Shown here in pieces: positions 1-7,431 of a stretch of DNA of 23,342 bases. The translations under genes were made by a program, and so were the position numbers. The stretch is from NCBI GenBank assembly GCA_034090805.1, contig JAXDRV010000106.1, positions 1-23,342 of the forward strand, in the 5' to 3' direction. Positions within the stretch are counted from its first letter, which is position 1, and each line of letters starts with the position of its first letter. A model generated the notes under the pieces. It saw nothing but the letters and a program-made list of their open reading frames with translations. It searched no databases and had not been told where the DNA came from. This DNA is from Ornithomonoglobus_A sp034090805. Its GTDB lineage: Bacteria; Bacillota; Clostridia; UBA1381.

Positions 1-222
1 TGCACGGTTTGTGTCGATGGCTTTTTTATAAAGTCTTTTTGCCGCTTTAAAGTCGCCCGCCGCAAAGGCTTTCTGCGCCTTTACCGCCCAGAATGTCGGA
101 ATGTAGCTGTATGCCGCATATGCAAAAATGCCAAGCGACACGATTATTCCGAGAATTACGTTAAGCTTGTAAGCAAAAGCGACAGCAAGCCCCGCACATA
201 TAATATAAACCAAACTCATCAT
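1..222 (-). CDS. Partial TPR-like membrane protein (N-terminal 74 residues)
   Basis: The reading frame opens with ATG ATG at 222 and stays open to the window edge, so the C-terminus is missing. A GGAAAGGA ribosome site lies about 10 bases upstream. Residues 3-15 and about 19-40 are hydrophobic and look like two closely spaced membrane helices. They are followed by a basic amphipathic stretch (AQKAFAAGDFKAAKRLYKKA) with the Ala/Gly/Tyr pattern of a TPR or Sel1-like helix pair. A membrane-anchored TPR protein is the natural reading, but the family is not recognised. The gene lies downstream of asnS on the same strand, separated by a hairpin. No promoter is visible in the short gap, so it may depend on read-through. 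Confidence 0.6.
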   Translation of the reverse strand, partial: MMSLVYIICAGLAVAFAYKLNVILGIIVSLGIFAYAAYSYIPTFWAVKAQKAFAAGDFKAAKRLYKKAIDTNRA

Positions 223-252
223 AGTATACAATTCCTTTCCCAATAGATAAAA

Positions 253-277
253 GTAGGGGCAGTCCTGCCACCCCTAC
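253..277 (-). terminator. Hairpin after asnS, probable terminator
   Basis: GTAGGGG (253-259) pairs with CCCCTAC (271-277), with further GCAG/CTGC pairing inside. On the minus strand the stem is followed by TTTTATCT, and it lies 11 bases past the asnS stop. The next gene (start at 222) has no obvious promoter of its own after this hairpin, so termination may be partial. Short GTAGGGG-type palindromes are, from memory, also dispersed repeats in some Clostridia genomes. Confidence 0.6.
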
Positions 278-287
278 AAAATTCCAA

Positions 288-1679
288 TTAATATTCCGCA
301 GTTCCAACTGTTCTGGGGAACGGCAGAACATCTCTTATGTTCTGCATACCCGTTATATACATAACCGCTCTTTCAAAGCCCAGTCCAAAGCCTGCGTGCT
401 TGTTTGTTCCGTATTTTCTCAAGTCAAGATAGAAGCCGTAATCCTCCTCGTTAAGGCCGCATTCGTGCATCTTGCGGACGAGAGTATCGTAATTTTCCTC
501 ACGCTGACTGCCGCCGATAATCTCGCCTACGCCCGGCACAAGCAAATCCATTGCCGCAACGGTCTTGTTATCGTCGTTTAGCTTCATGTAAAATGCCTTT
601 ATCTCCTTGGGATAGTCCGTAACGAATACGGGGCGCTTGAATACCTCCTCGGTGAGGTATCTCTCATGCTCCGTCTGTAGGTCACTTCCCCATTCAACGG
701 GATATTCAAATTTGTCGTTATGCTCTTTAAGCATTTCAACTGCCTCTGTATACGTTACTCTTGCAAATTCATTTGATACAACGTTGTTGAGTCTTTCAAG
801 CAGACCCTTGTCAACAAACTGGTTGAAAAATGCCATCTCCTCCGGTGCGTTCTCAAGGCAGTAGTTGATTATATACTTGAGCATTGCCTCGGCAAGCTCC
901 ATATCGTCGTTCAGATCGGCAAATGCAATTTCCGGCTCAATCATCCAAAACTCCGCCGCATGACGTGTTGTATTCGAGTTTTCGGCTCTGAAGGTCGGTC
1001 CGAAGGTGTACACGTTTCTGAAAGCCATGCAGAACGTTTCAACGTTAAGCTGACCGCTTACCGTAAGATTTGTCGGCTTGCCGAAGAAATCCTTTGAATA
1101 ATCGGTATTTCCGTCCTCGTTTTTGGGAACGTTGTCCAAATCCATAGTCGTAACCTTGAACATCTCGCCCGCACCCTCGCAGTCGCTTGCGGTTATTATC
1201 GGAGTGTGAACGTACACAAATCCTCTCTCCTGGAAAAAGCTGTGGATTGCGTATGCAATCATCGAACGTATGCGGAATACCGCCGAGAAGGTGTTTGTCC
1301 TCGGACGCAGATGCGCTATCGTACGCAGATATTCAAACGAGTGACGCTTTTTTTGCAGCGGGTATTCGGGGCGGGACGCTCCTTCTACCGTCACGCTGTC
1401 CGCCTTAAGCTCAAACGGCTGCTTTGCCTCCGGCGTAGGCACAAGAATACCTCTTGCCGTGATTGCCGCACCAACGTTAAGCTTTGACAGCTCCTTGAAA
1501 TTATCAAGCTTTTCATCTTCGATTACTATCTGAAGCGTTTTGAAAAAGCTTCCGTCGTTTACCTCTATAAATCCAAAACTTTTTGACACACGTATGTTGC
1601 GTATCCAGCCGGATATTGTGATTTCCTTATCCGCAAACTCGTCCGTATTGCGGAAAAGCTGTTTTATAACCGTTTTCAT
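288..1679 (-). CDS. asnS: Asparaginyl-tRNA synthetase
   Basis: This class IIb aminoacyl-tRNA synthetase charges tRNA-Asn with asparagine in the cytoplasm. The 463-residue length is normal for bacterial AsnS. Residues about 17-100 form the anticodon-binding OB fold. Class II motif 2 is seen as FRAENSNTTRH at 230-240, and motif 3 at about 430-455 (GLGFER, then LPFPRT). The FRAENSNTTRH form and the lack of an AspRS-type insertion favour AsnRS over AspRS. The ATG at 1679 has a GAAAGGA site upstream. The gene begins 25 bases after the asnA stop, so the two are very likely co-transcribed, coupling asparagine synthesis with charging. A hairpin follows the stop codon. Confidence 0.96.
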   Translation of the reverse strand: MKTVIKQLFRNTDEFADKEITISGWIRNIRVSKSFGFIEVNDGSFFKTLQIVIEDEKLDNFKELSKLNVGAAITARGILVPTPEAKQPFELKADSVTVEGASRPEYPLQKKRHSFEYLRTIAHLRPRTNTFSAVFRIRSMIAYAIHSFFQERGFVYVHTPIITASDCEGAGEMFKVTTMDLDNVPKNEDGNTDYSKDFFGKPTNLTVSGQLNVETFCMAFRNVYTFGPTFRAENSNTTRHAAEFWMIEPEIAFADLNDDMELAEAMLKYIINYCLENAPEEMAFFNQFVDKGLLERLNNVVSNEFARVTYTEAVEMLKEHNDKFEYPVEWGSDLQTEHERYLTEEVFKRPVFVTDYPKEIKAFYMKLNDDNKTVAAMDLLVPGVGEIIGGSQREENYDTLVRKMHECGLNEEDYGFYLDLRKYGTNKHAGFGLGFERAVMYITGMQNIRDVLPFPRTVGTAEY

Positions 1680-1704
1680 AAGTTTAATCCTTTCAAGATA
1701 TTGT

Positions 1705-2709
1705 TTATATCAAATTTATACCATGCTCTTTGCACGTTTTTATCATATCATCGCTCCATACTGACGCCTGAACCTCACCTATGTGAGCCTTGCCGAGCAT
1801 TATCATGCACAGTCTTGACTGACCTATGCCGCCGCCTATCGTGTACGGCAGCTCGCCGTTAAGCAGACGCTTATGGAACTCCATCTCAAGCCTTTCGGGG
1901 CAGTTTGCCTCGGCTATCTGCTTTTTGAGTGCCTCCTCGTCAACTCTTATACCCATGCTTGACAGCTCAAAGGAAATGTCAAGCAGCGGATAATATACCA
2001 ATATATCGCCGTTGAGTTCCCAATCGTCATAGTCGGGCGCTCTGCCGTCGTGCTTTTTGCCGGAATTAAGTACCTTGCCTATCTGCATGAGGAACACCGC
2101 TTTCTTTTCTCTTAAAAGCTTATCCTCTCTTTCCTTAGGCTCAAGCTCGGGATACATATCCTCAAGCTCCTGAGTTGTAATAAACGTAATATCATCGGGC
2201 AGCTCGGTATTAAGCTCCGGATACTTCTGCTTTATGATTGCGTTTGTTGCCTTTATTGCCGAATATATTTTTTTGACCGTCTTTTTCAGCGTTTCAAGGT
2301 TTCTTTCGGATTTGTCGATTACGACCTCCCAGTCCCACTGGTCAACGTAAATCGAATGAAGATTGTCCAGTTCCTCGTCACGTCTTATTGCGTTCATGTC
2401 GGTGTAAAGACCCTCGCCCTTTGAGAATCCGTACTTGCCGAGAGTTACCCTTTTCCACTTTGCAAGCGAATGTACGATTTCCAAATCACCGCCTATGCAC
2501 GGCGCATCAAACGCAACCGGTCGCTCCGTTCCGTTTAGGTTATCGTTTATTCCCGTTTCCGGTCTTACGAACAGCGGCGCTGATATTCTTTGCAGATTAA
2601 GCGCATTTATCAGCTCATGCTGAAACGTATCCTTTATTGATTTGATTGCTTTTTCGGTTCGCCTTCCGTCTAATGCAGACTTATAGCCCTCCGGTAAAAT
2701 AAGAGACAT
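1705..2709 (-). CDS. asnA: Aspartate-ammonia ligase (asparagine synthetase A)
   Basis: AsnA makes asparagine from aspartate, ammonia and ATP (giving AMP and PPi). It is related to the catalytic core of class II aminoacyl-tRNA synthetases. Its 334 residues match the family (about 330). Hallmark stretches are VHSLAKWKR (79-87), GEGLYTDM (98-105), HSIYVDQWDWE (118-128), RAPDYDDW, ELSSMGIRVD and the C-terminal GGGIGQSRL. ATG at 2709 is preceded by AAAGGAG. The gene lies between a DUF896 gene (23-base gap) and asnS (25-base gap), all on the minus strand, so the enzyme's product feeds the next gene's enzyme. No internal terminator or promoter is apparent. Confidence 0.96.
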   Translation of the reverse strand: MSLILPEGYKSALDGRRTEKAIKSIKDTFQHELINALNLQRISAPLFVRPETGINDNLNGTERPVAFDAPCIGGDLEIVHSLAKWKRVTLGKYGFSKGEGLYTDMNAIRRDEELDNLHSIYVDQWDWEVVIDKSERNLETLKKTVKKIYSAIKATNAIIKQKYPELNTELPDDITFITTQELEDMYPELEPKEREDKLLREKKAVFLMQIGKVLNSGKKHDGRAPDYDDWELNGDILVYYPLLDISFELSSMGIRVDEEALKKQIAEANCPERLEMEFHKRLLNGELPYTIGGGIGQSRLCMIMLGKAHIGEVQASVWSDDMIKTCKEHGINLI

Positions 2710-2732
2710 GTCGGTAAAATACTCCTTTTGAA

Positions 2733-2897
2733 TTATTTTATTTCTATACTGTCGAGAGTCGCCTTAAAATTGATTCGCACCGCTTCGAGATATTCCTTAC
2801 GCAGCGCAGCCTGCTCTATGCGTTCCTCATTACTGAGACCCACTGTTTTTGATTTTCTCGCAAGCTCGTTTATTCTGTCAATTTTACTTTTATCCAA
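2733..2897 (-). CDS. UPF0291/DUF896 small protein (YnzC-like)
   Basis: This 54-residue protein begins at a TTG codon (2897) behind a strong GGAGGG site, 9 bases away. A longer frame up to 2954 is ruled out because it would start inside the promoter at 2926-2954. The sequence carries the DUF896 pattern: IDRINELARKSK, then LSNEERIEQAALRKEYLE and a VRINFKATLDSI end. Known members, such as B. subtilis YnzC, are short two-helix hairpin proteins of unknown or poorly defined function, some linked to the SOS response. This copy lacks the longer disordered C-terminal tail of YnzC (about 77 aa). It is the first gene of the asnA-asnS transcript. The link to asparagine metabolism is positional only. Confidence 0.88.
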   Translation of the reverse strand: MDKSKIDRINELARKSKTVGLSNEERIEQAALRKEYLEAVRINFKATLDSIEIK

Positions 2898-2925
2898 GGT
2901 TGAATACCCTCCCTCATCTTTATAT

Positions 2926-2954
2926 ATTGTACCCCATTTGCGCAGAAATTTCAA
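2926..2954 (-). promoter_or_regulatory. Sigma-A promoter of DUF896-asnA-asnS
   Basis: Reading the minus strand, TTGAAA (2954-2949) is separated by 17 bases from TACAAT (2931-2926). The predicted start is near 2919, which gives a leader of about 22 bases before the TTG codon. This leaves no room for a T-box, the usual control of asparagine genes in Bacillota. Confidence 0.8.
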
Positions 2955-2985
2955 GAGGCTTGAGTCTGTTTTTTTGAATAATGTA

Positions 2986-3013
2986 ACATTTTTTTATAAA
3001 TTTTCATAGTATA
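2986..3013 (+). promoter_or_regulatory. Possible sporulation-sigma promoter for the 32-aa gene
   Basis: AC at 2986-2987, a 17-base gap, then CATAGTATA at 3005-3013. This fits the SigK-type pattern (AC, then CATANNNTA) and partly overlaps SigE-like sequence (GAATAAT upstream). A sigma-A reading (TTGAAT with TAAATT) is weaker. The assignment is inference from short matches only. Confidence 0.3.
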
Positions 3014-3046
3014 CATTACAATTCCCGAGAAAGGAGGACTTCAGCC

Positions 3047-3145
3047 ATGTGTGAAAACCGTGAAAGACACGGCTGCGATTTCGATCTTGATATGATAATC
3101 TGGGTTCTTATCATAATCGTTATTGTAACCTGTATGTGCGACTGA
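3047..3145 (+). CDS. Tiny single-helix membrane protein (32 aa)
   Basis: The frame begins with ATG at 3047 behind a near-perfect AAAGGAGGA site (3030-3038) and ends with TGA at 3143. The product starts MCENRERHGCDFDLDM and continues as one strongly hydrophobic helix (IIWVLIIIVIVTC, residues 17-29), ending MCD. It carries four cysteines (2, 10, 29, 31) and an acidic/basic N-terminus. The ribosome site, the helix and a hairpin terminator 18 bases after the stop make chance unlikely. Small one-helix proteins of this kind are common in the sporulation programme of Bacillota (for example YjcZ/Spo-like peptides), and the possible SigK/SigE-like promoter agrees. I do not recognise the family, so the role is unknown. 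It converges on lon. Confidence 0.72.
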   Translation: MCENRERHGCDFDLDMIIWVLIIIVIVTCMCD

Positions 3146-3163
3146 TTAATATGAAGCATCGGT

Positions 3164-3189
3164 AAGGGTGCCGCCTGTGCGGCGCCTTT
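3164..3189 (+). terminator. Hairpin between the 32-aa gene and lon
   Basis: An 11-bp stem with a CTGT loop: AAGGGTGCCGC (3164-3174) pairs with GCGGCGCCTTT (3179-3189), with two G-U pairs. It terminates the plus-strand small gene and overlaps the lon stop codon from the other side. The sequence after the hairpin is only moderately T-rich on the plus strand and not T-rich on the minus strand. Confidence 0.6.
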
Positions 3190-5497
3190 ACTTCAGCGCA
3201 CGCTTCAACACTGCGTCCATATTCTGCGCCGGGATAAATTTTATACTTTTTCTGATTTCCTCCGGTATATCGTCTATATCCGGCTTGTTCTCCTCCGGGA
3301 TAATCACCGTTCTTATTCCGGCACGGTATGCCGCAAGGGATTTTTCCTTAAGTCCGCCTATCGGCAGCACTCTGCCCCTTAAGGTAATCTCGCCCGTCAT
3401 TGCAATATCGTTTCGGACAGGCTTGTTTGACAATGCACTCACAAGCGCCGTTGCCATGGTTATTCCCGCCGACGGGCCGTCCTTCGGCACTGCGCCCTCC
3501 GGAACGTGGATATGTATATCCTTATTTTTATAAAATTCACCGTCTATCCCGAGTGTATCGGCTTTTGAGCGGATATAGCTTATTGCCGCCATTGCCGACT
3601 CCTTCATAACGTCACCGAGCTTTCCGGTAAGCTCCACCTTGCCCGTGCCGTCCATTACGTTTGCCTCAACCGACAGCGTTTCGCCGCCCACGGACGTCCA
3701 CGCAAGCCCCCGCACAACTCCGACCTCGCTTTTGTCGTTCATCATATCAATATGATACCTGCGCTTACCGAGATAATCTTCGAGATTTTTCGGCGTTATG
3801 CGAATGGATTTTTTATCACCGTCAAGTATTGTCTTTGCAGCCTTTCTTGCAAGAGTGCCAAGCGTCTGCTCAAGCTTTCGCACTCCCGCCTCACGTGTGT
3901 AATAATCTATAATTTCACGTATAGCCTCGTCCGTTATCTTAAGCTGCTTGTCGGTCAGTCCGTTTTTGTCGAGAGCCTTTTTTACAAGGTATTCCGACGC
4001 TATGTGGAACTTTTCCTCATATGTATATCCCGAAAGCTCGATTATCTCCATTCTGTCAAGCAGAGGACGTGATACTGTATCGAGAGTATTTGCCGTTGTG
4101 ATAAACAATACCTTTGACAAATCAAACGGCACCTCAAGATAATGATCCCTAAAGGCTGAATTTTGCTCGTAATCCAGCACCTCAAGAAGCGCCGCCGACG
4201 GGTCGCCCTTGTAATCCGCTCCCATCTTGTCTATCTCATCAAGAAGAATAAGCGGATTTTTAGTTCCCGCCTCCTTCATTGCAGCCATGATTCTGCCCTC
4301 CATGGAGCCTATGTACGTTTTTCTGTGACCTCGTATATCGGCCTCGTCATGGATACCGCCCAAGGATACACGGACGTATTTTCTCCCAAGCGCACGTGCA
4401 ACCGACTTCGCAACGGAGGTTTTACCGACTCCCGGAGGTCCGGACAGGCAGAGGATTGCCGAGCTTTTTCCGCCCGTAAAATGCCTTACCGCCAAATATT
4501 CAAGCACTCTTTCCTTTACCTTTTCAAGTCCGTAGTGATCCTCATTCAGAATTTTTTCCGCATCCTTAATATCAAAGGTTTCACGTGTAATCTTGTTCCA
4601 CGGCATATCGAGAACAGTATCGAGATAGCTGCGTATCACACCGCTTTCCGCCGAGGACGGAGGCATTTTCGCAAATCGGTCAACCTCCTTAAGCAGCTTT
4701 CCCTTCGTTTCCTTTGCGATTTTCAGCTTATTTATTCTGCTGCGGTATTCATCCGATTCCTCAACCGGATCCGCTCCCTCGCCAAGCTCCTTATTGATAA
4801 CCTTAAGCTGCTCCCTAAGGTAATATTCACGCTGATTTTTATCTATATTTTCCTTTACCCTGCGTGCAATTTTCTGCTCAAGCTCAAGAACGCCTATATG
4901 ATTCTTCAATGCCGAAAGCACAAGCTCCGCCCTTGCGCACAAATCACATTCCTCAAGCACACCCTGCTTGAACTCAATGTTGAAATCAATCGCAGAAACG
5001 ATTATATCGCACACTCTGCCAATATCATTTGACGACATAACCGCCATAAACTGCTCCGATGCAGTCTTTGGCGCGCGTGCAAAATATTCCTCGTACATAC
5101 TGTGCAGCGAACGCAGATACGCCTCCTCCAGCTTCTGCGAATCGGCACGAAATTCCTCCGTATCCTCTATGATAGCCTCATAATACGGCGAGGTTGATAT
5201 AATCTCACACAAAACACCTCTTTTTATACCCTCAACAACAACCCTCACTCCGTTGCCGGGAATTTTCATAACCTGTTTTATCTTCACCACAGTGCCGACC
5301 GGGTACAGATCGTTCATGTGCGGTTTTTCCACCTCGGCATTGCGCTGCGTCGTTAAAAATACCGGCGTCTTTTCCTCCGCCGCAAGCTCAAGAGCCTTTA
5401 CGGAAACATCACGTCCCGCATCAAAGTTAAGATTCATGCCCGGAAATACAACTATCCCACGCATAGGCACAACCGGCATTACCTCCGTATTGTTCAT
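3188..5497 (-). CDS. lon: ATP-dependent protease Lon (LonA type)
   Basis: Lon is a cytoplasmic AAA+ serine protease that degrades misfolded and regulatory proteins. At 769 residues it has the usual LonA length. The N-terminal substrate-binding domain covers about 7-205, starting with the typical VVPMRGIVVFPGM. Next come a helical region and the AAA+ module with Walker A GPPGVGKT (353-360) and Walker B LILLDEID (416-423). The protease domain has the Ser-Lys dyad: Ser676 in PKDGPSAG and Lys719 in GGLKEK. It is LonA rather than LonB because no membrane segment interrupts the AAA+ domain. ATG at 5497 has GAAAGGA upstream. The gene is transcribed alone from the promoter at 5569-5597 with a leader of about 65 bases. 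No CIRCE or CtsR box was seen. Confidence 0.97.
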   Translation of the reverse strand: MNNTEVMPVVPMRGIVVFPGMNLNFDAGRDVSVKALELAAEEKTPVFLTTQRNAEVEKPHMNDLYPVGTVVKIKQVMKIPGNGVRVVVEGIKRGVLCEIISTSPYYEAIIEDTEEFRADSQKLEEAYLRSLHSMYEEYFARAPKTASEQFMAVMSSNDIGRVCDIIVSAIDFNIEFKQGVLEECDLCARAELVLSALKNHIGVLELEQKIARRVKENIDKNQREYYLREQLKVINKELGEGADPVEESDEYRSRINKLKIAKETKGKLLKEVDRFAKMPPSSAESGVIRSYLDTVLDMPWNKITRETFDIKDAEKILNEDHYGLEKVKERVLEYLAVRHFTGGKSSAILCLSGPPGVGKTSVAKSVARALGRKYVRVSLGGIHDEADIRGHRKTYIGSMEGRIMAAMKEAGTKNPLILLDEIDKMGADYKGDPSAALLEVLDYEQNSAFRDHYLEVPFDLSKVLFITTANTLDTVSRPLLDRMEIIELSGYTYEEKFHIASEYLVKKALDKNGLTDKQLKITDEAIREIIDYYTREAGVRKLEQTLGTLARKAAKTILDGDKKSIRITPKNLEDYLGKRRYHIDMMNDKSEVGVVRGLAWTSVGGETLSVEANVMDGTGKVELTGKLGDVMKESAMAAISYIRSKADTLGIDGEFYKNKDIHIHVPEGAVPKDGPSAGITMATALVSALSNKPVRNDIAMTGEITLRGRVLPIGGLKEKSLAAYRAGIRTVIIPEENKPDIDDIPEEIRKSIKFIPAQNMDAVLKRALK

Positions 5498-5546
5498 CTA
5501 TATCTAAATCCTTTCAATCCTCAAAATATTGTGCAGGTTACACCCC

Positions 5547-5584
5547 ACCTAATTTTATCATAAATTATATTATACCTAATTTTA
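5547..5584. repeat. Pair of 11-bp direct repeats around the lon -10 region
   Basis: ACCTAATTTTA occurs at 5547-5557 and again at 5574-5584, 27 bases apart start to start. One copy lies in the -35/-10 spacer and touches the -10 box. The other lies just downstream of the predicted transcription start. Placement on either side of the -10 is what an operator pair would look like, but the repeats are AT-rich and no matching known operator was recognised. Confidence 0.5.
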
Positions 5585-5597
5585 AAGAATATTTCAA
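5569..5597 (-). promoter_or_regulatory. Sigma-A promoter of lon
   Basis: On the minus strand, TTGAAA (5597-5592), a 17-base spacer, and a perfect TATAAT (5574-5569). The predicted start is near 5562. Confidence 0.85.
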
Positions 5598-5647
5598 TAT
5601 ATTTTCATTAAATTTTTAATTTGTTTACAATTTCAACAACGGCAAAA

Positions 5648-5663
5648 GCAGTCCGAAGACTGC
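5648..5663 (-). terminator. Terminator after the YczE-family gene, C(UUCG)G tetraloop
   Basis: GCAGTC (5648-5653) pairs with GACTGC (5658-5663). On the minus strand the loop is TTCG closed by C-G, an exceptionally stable tetraloop. It is followed by TTTTGCC and preceded by AAAAAGA, so the A/T flanks extend the stem. On the plus strand it is followed by TCTTTTT, so it could act in both directions. It separates the upstream run from lon. Confidence 0.75.
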
Positions 5664-5669
5664 TCTTTT

Positions 5670-6347
5670 TCATTTTTCCAGTATTGCAGTAACGGGTTTG
5701 GTCAGCCGCTTTTTAAACAGCTTTACCGTAACACCCGTAAAAAGTGCGGCTATCAGCGTTCCCTCTCTCGCTCCGACGATATGGAAATCAAAAAACGCAA
5801 GCGACATCAAAACCGCCGCCGCAACGCAGCTTATATCAAATGCAATTTTAACATTTCCGAAATCCTTATGCAGTGCATCGGCAACCGCCTTGACAAATGC
5901 CTCGCCCGCATTCATTATCACATCGGCAATCACGGCAAGAGAAATCCCGAACCCAAGCACAATCACTCCCGCCGCAACAAGCGCAAGCCTTACCGCATAA
6001 TTTTCCGACGGGATAAACGATGCGCACCACAAGCCGAAATCGGTGAAATACCCAAACAAAAACGACAGCGGCACCTGCAAAAGCTGTATCGGCTTGAAAT
6101 TTCTTCTTAAAATCAAAATCTGCCCCAAAACAAGCACGCAGTTCCATATTATCAGCCATGTTCCCATGGAGAACACTGTATATTTAATGCTCAAAACATT
6201 CGCCACCGATGAAATCGGCGACACCCCCAGCTCGCCCCTTTTCGTCAGCGCAACTCCCATTGCCGAGAAAAACAGGCTCACAATAAACAATATGTATCTT
6301 TTTGCAATTTCTTTTTTCGTCATCAGCTTATCACATATCCTCATCAT
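5670..6347 (-). CDS. YczE/YyaS/YitT-type integral membrane protein
   Basis: A 225-residue very hydrophobic protein with about five or six membrane helices. The N-terminal region (FFSAMGVALTKRGELGVSP, then ISSVANVLS) and later LLQVPLSFLFGYFTD fit the YczE-type membrane family (COG2364 as I recall it). These are inner-membrane proteins of unknown substrate, often annotated DUF6198. The ATG at 6347 overlaps the end of rmuC by 17 bases, which suggests translational coupling. An internal ATG (MTKKEIAKR, residue 9) is an alternative start because no good ribosome site precedes the first ATG. A stable hairpin follows the stop. Function is unknown; membrane location is firm. Confidence 0.82.
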   Translation of the reverse strand: MMRICDKLMTKKEIAKRYILFIVSLFFSAMGVALTKRGELGVSPISSVANVLSIKYTVFSMGTWLIIWNCVLVLGQILILRRNFKPIQLLQVPLSFLFGYFTDFGLWCASFIPSENYAVRLALVAAGVIVLGFGISLAVIADVIMNAGEAFVKAVADALHKDFGNVKIAFDISCVAAAVLMSLAFFDFHIVGAREGTLIAALFTGVTVKLFKKRLTKPVTAILEK

Positions 6348-7365
6348 TTTCCAACGCTCTTAACTTTCTTTGTATGGCTCTCGTCCTCACTCCCACAAGC
6401 TTGTCAAGCTCTGCGTCCGTTTTCCGCAGAAGCTGCTGAACTCCCGCAAGCGTATCGGCAAACTTATCAAACTCCGTCCGCACGTCTGAAAGCGTTTTCC
6501 AGACACGTGCCGAGCTTTTTTCAACCGCAAGCGTCCTAAATCCCATTTGCAGCGAATTGAGCATCGCCGCAAAGGTTGACGGTCCGGCTATATTAATCTT
6601 ATATTCTCTTTGCAGCCGCTCTGTAATTCCCAGCTCCACCGCCTCAAGATATAGGCTCTCAACCGGCAAAAACATAATCCCGAAATCCGTTGTATACGGC
6701 GGCTCTATATATTTTGTGTGAATATCCTTAGCAAAAGCGCACAGCCTTGACGCAAGCTGCTTTTTCGCCGCTTCCTCCTCTTCTCTGCTGCCGCCCTCAC
6801 GTGCGTCGCAAAGTGCGCTGTACGCATCGAGAGGGAATTTTGAATCAACCGGCAGATATACGCAGCCGTCCTCTCCTCCGGGCAGCTTTACCGCAAATTC
6901 AACCACATTTTTACTGTTCGGCACGGTTGCGATATTCATCTCATACTGCTCCGGCGCAAGAATTTCCTTAAATATTGCACCAAGGCTTATCTCGCCGAGT
7001 ATTCCTCTTGTTTTCACATTTGACAGCACCTTTTTCAGCTCGTCCACTCCGGACGCAAGCGAGTGCATTTCGTTCATATCCTTTGCAAGCCGCTCAAGCT
7101 TCGTTTCCATTGTATCGTACATATCCTTAATTACAATGTCCATTTCACGGAATTTTGAGCTTTGCATACGTCCTATGCTTTCCTGATTCCCGGCAACGGT
7201 ATCGTTAAACATCTTTACGGACCTTAGGATATTTTCGTTTATTCTTTTTTCCATTTCACCGCCGGAGGTGTTTTTAAGGATCAAAAACCCAAACACTGCG
7301 GCAGCTCCCGTCACGATAAGCACGAGAAATCCCAAAATTATTAATATCGCAGCAGAAATATCCAT
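6331..7365 (-). CDS. rmuC: RmuC-family protein
   Basis: The product is 344 residues: one N-terminal membrane helix (about 4-30), a coiled-coil stretch (about 38-115), then the RmuC domain. The domain shows TRGILGEISLGAIF, APEQYEMN, VDSKFPLDAY and TDFGIMFLPVE. RmuC proteins have a PD-(D/E)XK-like nuclease fold and are thought to limit DNA inversions or recombination; biochemical proof is thin. I start it at ATG 7365. An upstream in-frame GTG at 7383 is rejected because the bases it would translate contain the AAGGAGG ribosome site itself. The gene overlaps the YczE gene by 17 bases. A 66-base gap with a hairpin separates it from the membrane-protein gene upstream. Confidence 0.9.
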   Translation of the reverse strand: MDISAAILIILGFLVLIVTGAAAVFGFLILKNTSGGEMEKRINENILRSVKMFNDTVAGNQESIGRMQSSKFREMDIVIKDMYDTMETKLERLAKDMNEMHSLASGVDELKKVLSNVKTRGILGEISLGAIFKEILAPEQYEMNIATVPNSKNVVEFAVKLPGGEDGCVYLPVDSKFPLDAYSALCDAREGGSREEEEAAKKQLASRLCAFAKDIHTKYIEPPYTTDFGIMFLPVESLYLEAVELGITERLQREYKINIAGPSTFAAMLNSLQMGFRTLAVEKSSARVWKTLSDVRTEFDKFADTLAGVQQLLRKTDAELDKLVGVRTRAIQRKLRALENDEDM

Positions 7366-7405
7366 ACCGCAGTCCTCCTTCACGCAGTCTGAAACACTCT
7401 CAAAT

Positions 7406-7428
7406 CAAGCCACCGATTACGGTGCTTG
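7406..7428 (-). terminator. Intercistronic hairpin upstream of rmuC
   Basis: CAAG and CACCG (7406-7415, one bulged base) pair with CGGTG and CTTG (7420-7428). On the minus strand it is followed by ATTTGAGAG, too poor in T for a confident terminator. It may instead be an attenuating or mRNA-processing hairpin between the two genes. Confidence 0.35.
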
Positions 7429-7431
7429 TTC

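Noticed and set aside
2898..3046. T-box leader upstream of the asparagine genes
   Set aside because: The promoter at 2926-2954 leaves a leader of about 22 bases and no T-box sequence is visible.
4163..5032. 289-residue plus-strand open frame
   Set aside because: Lies entirely antisense to lon, has no family resemblance and no ribosome site; a product of the codon bias of the real gene.
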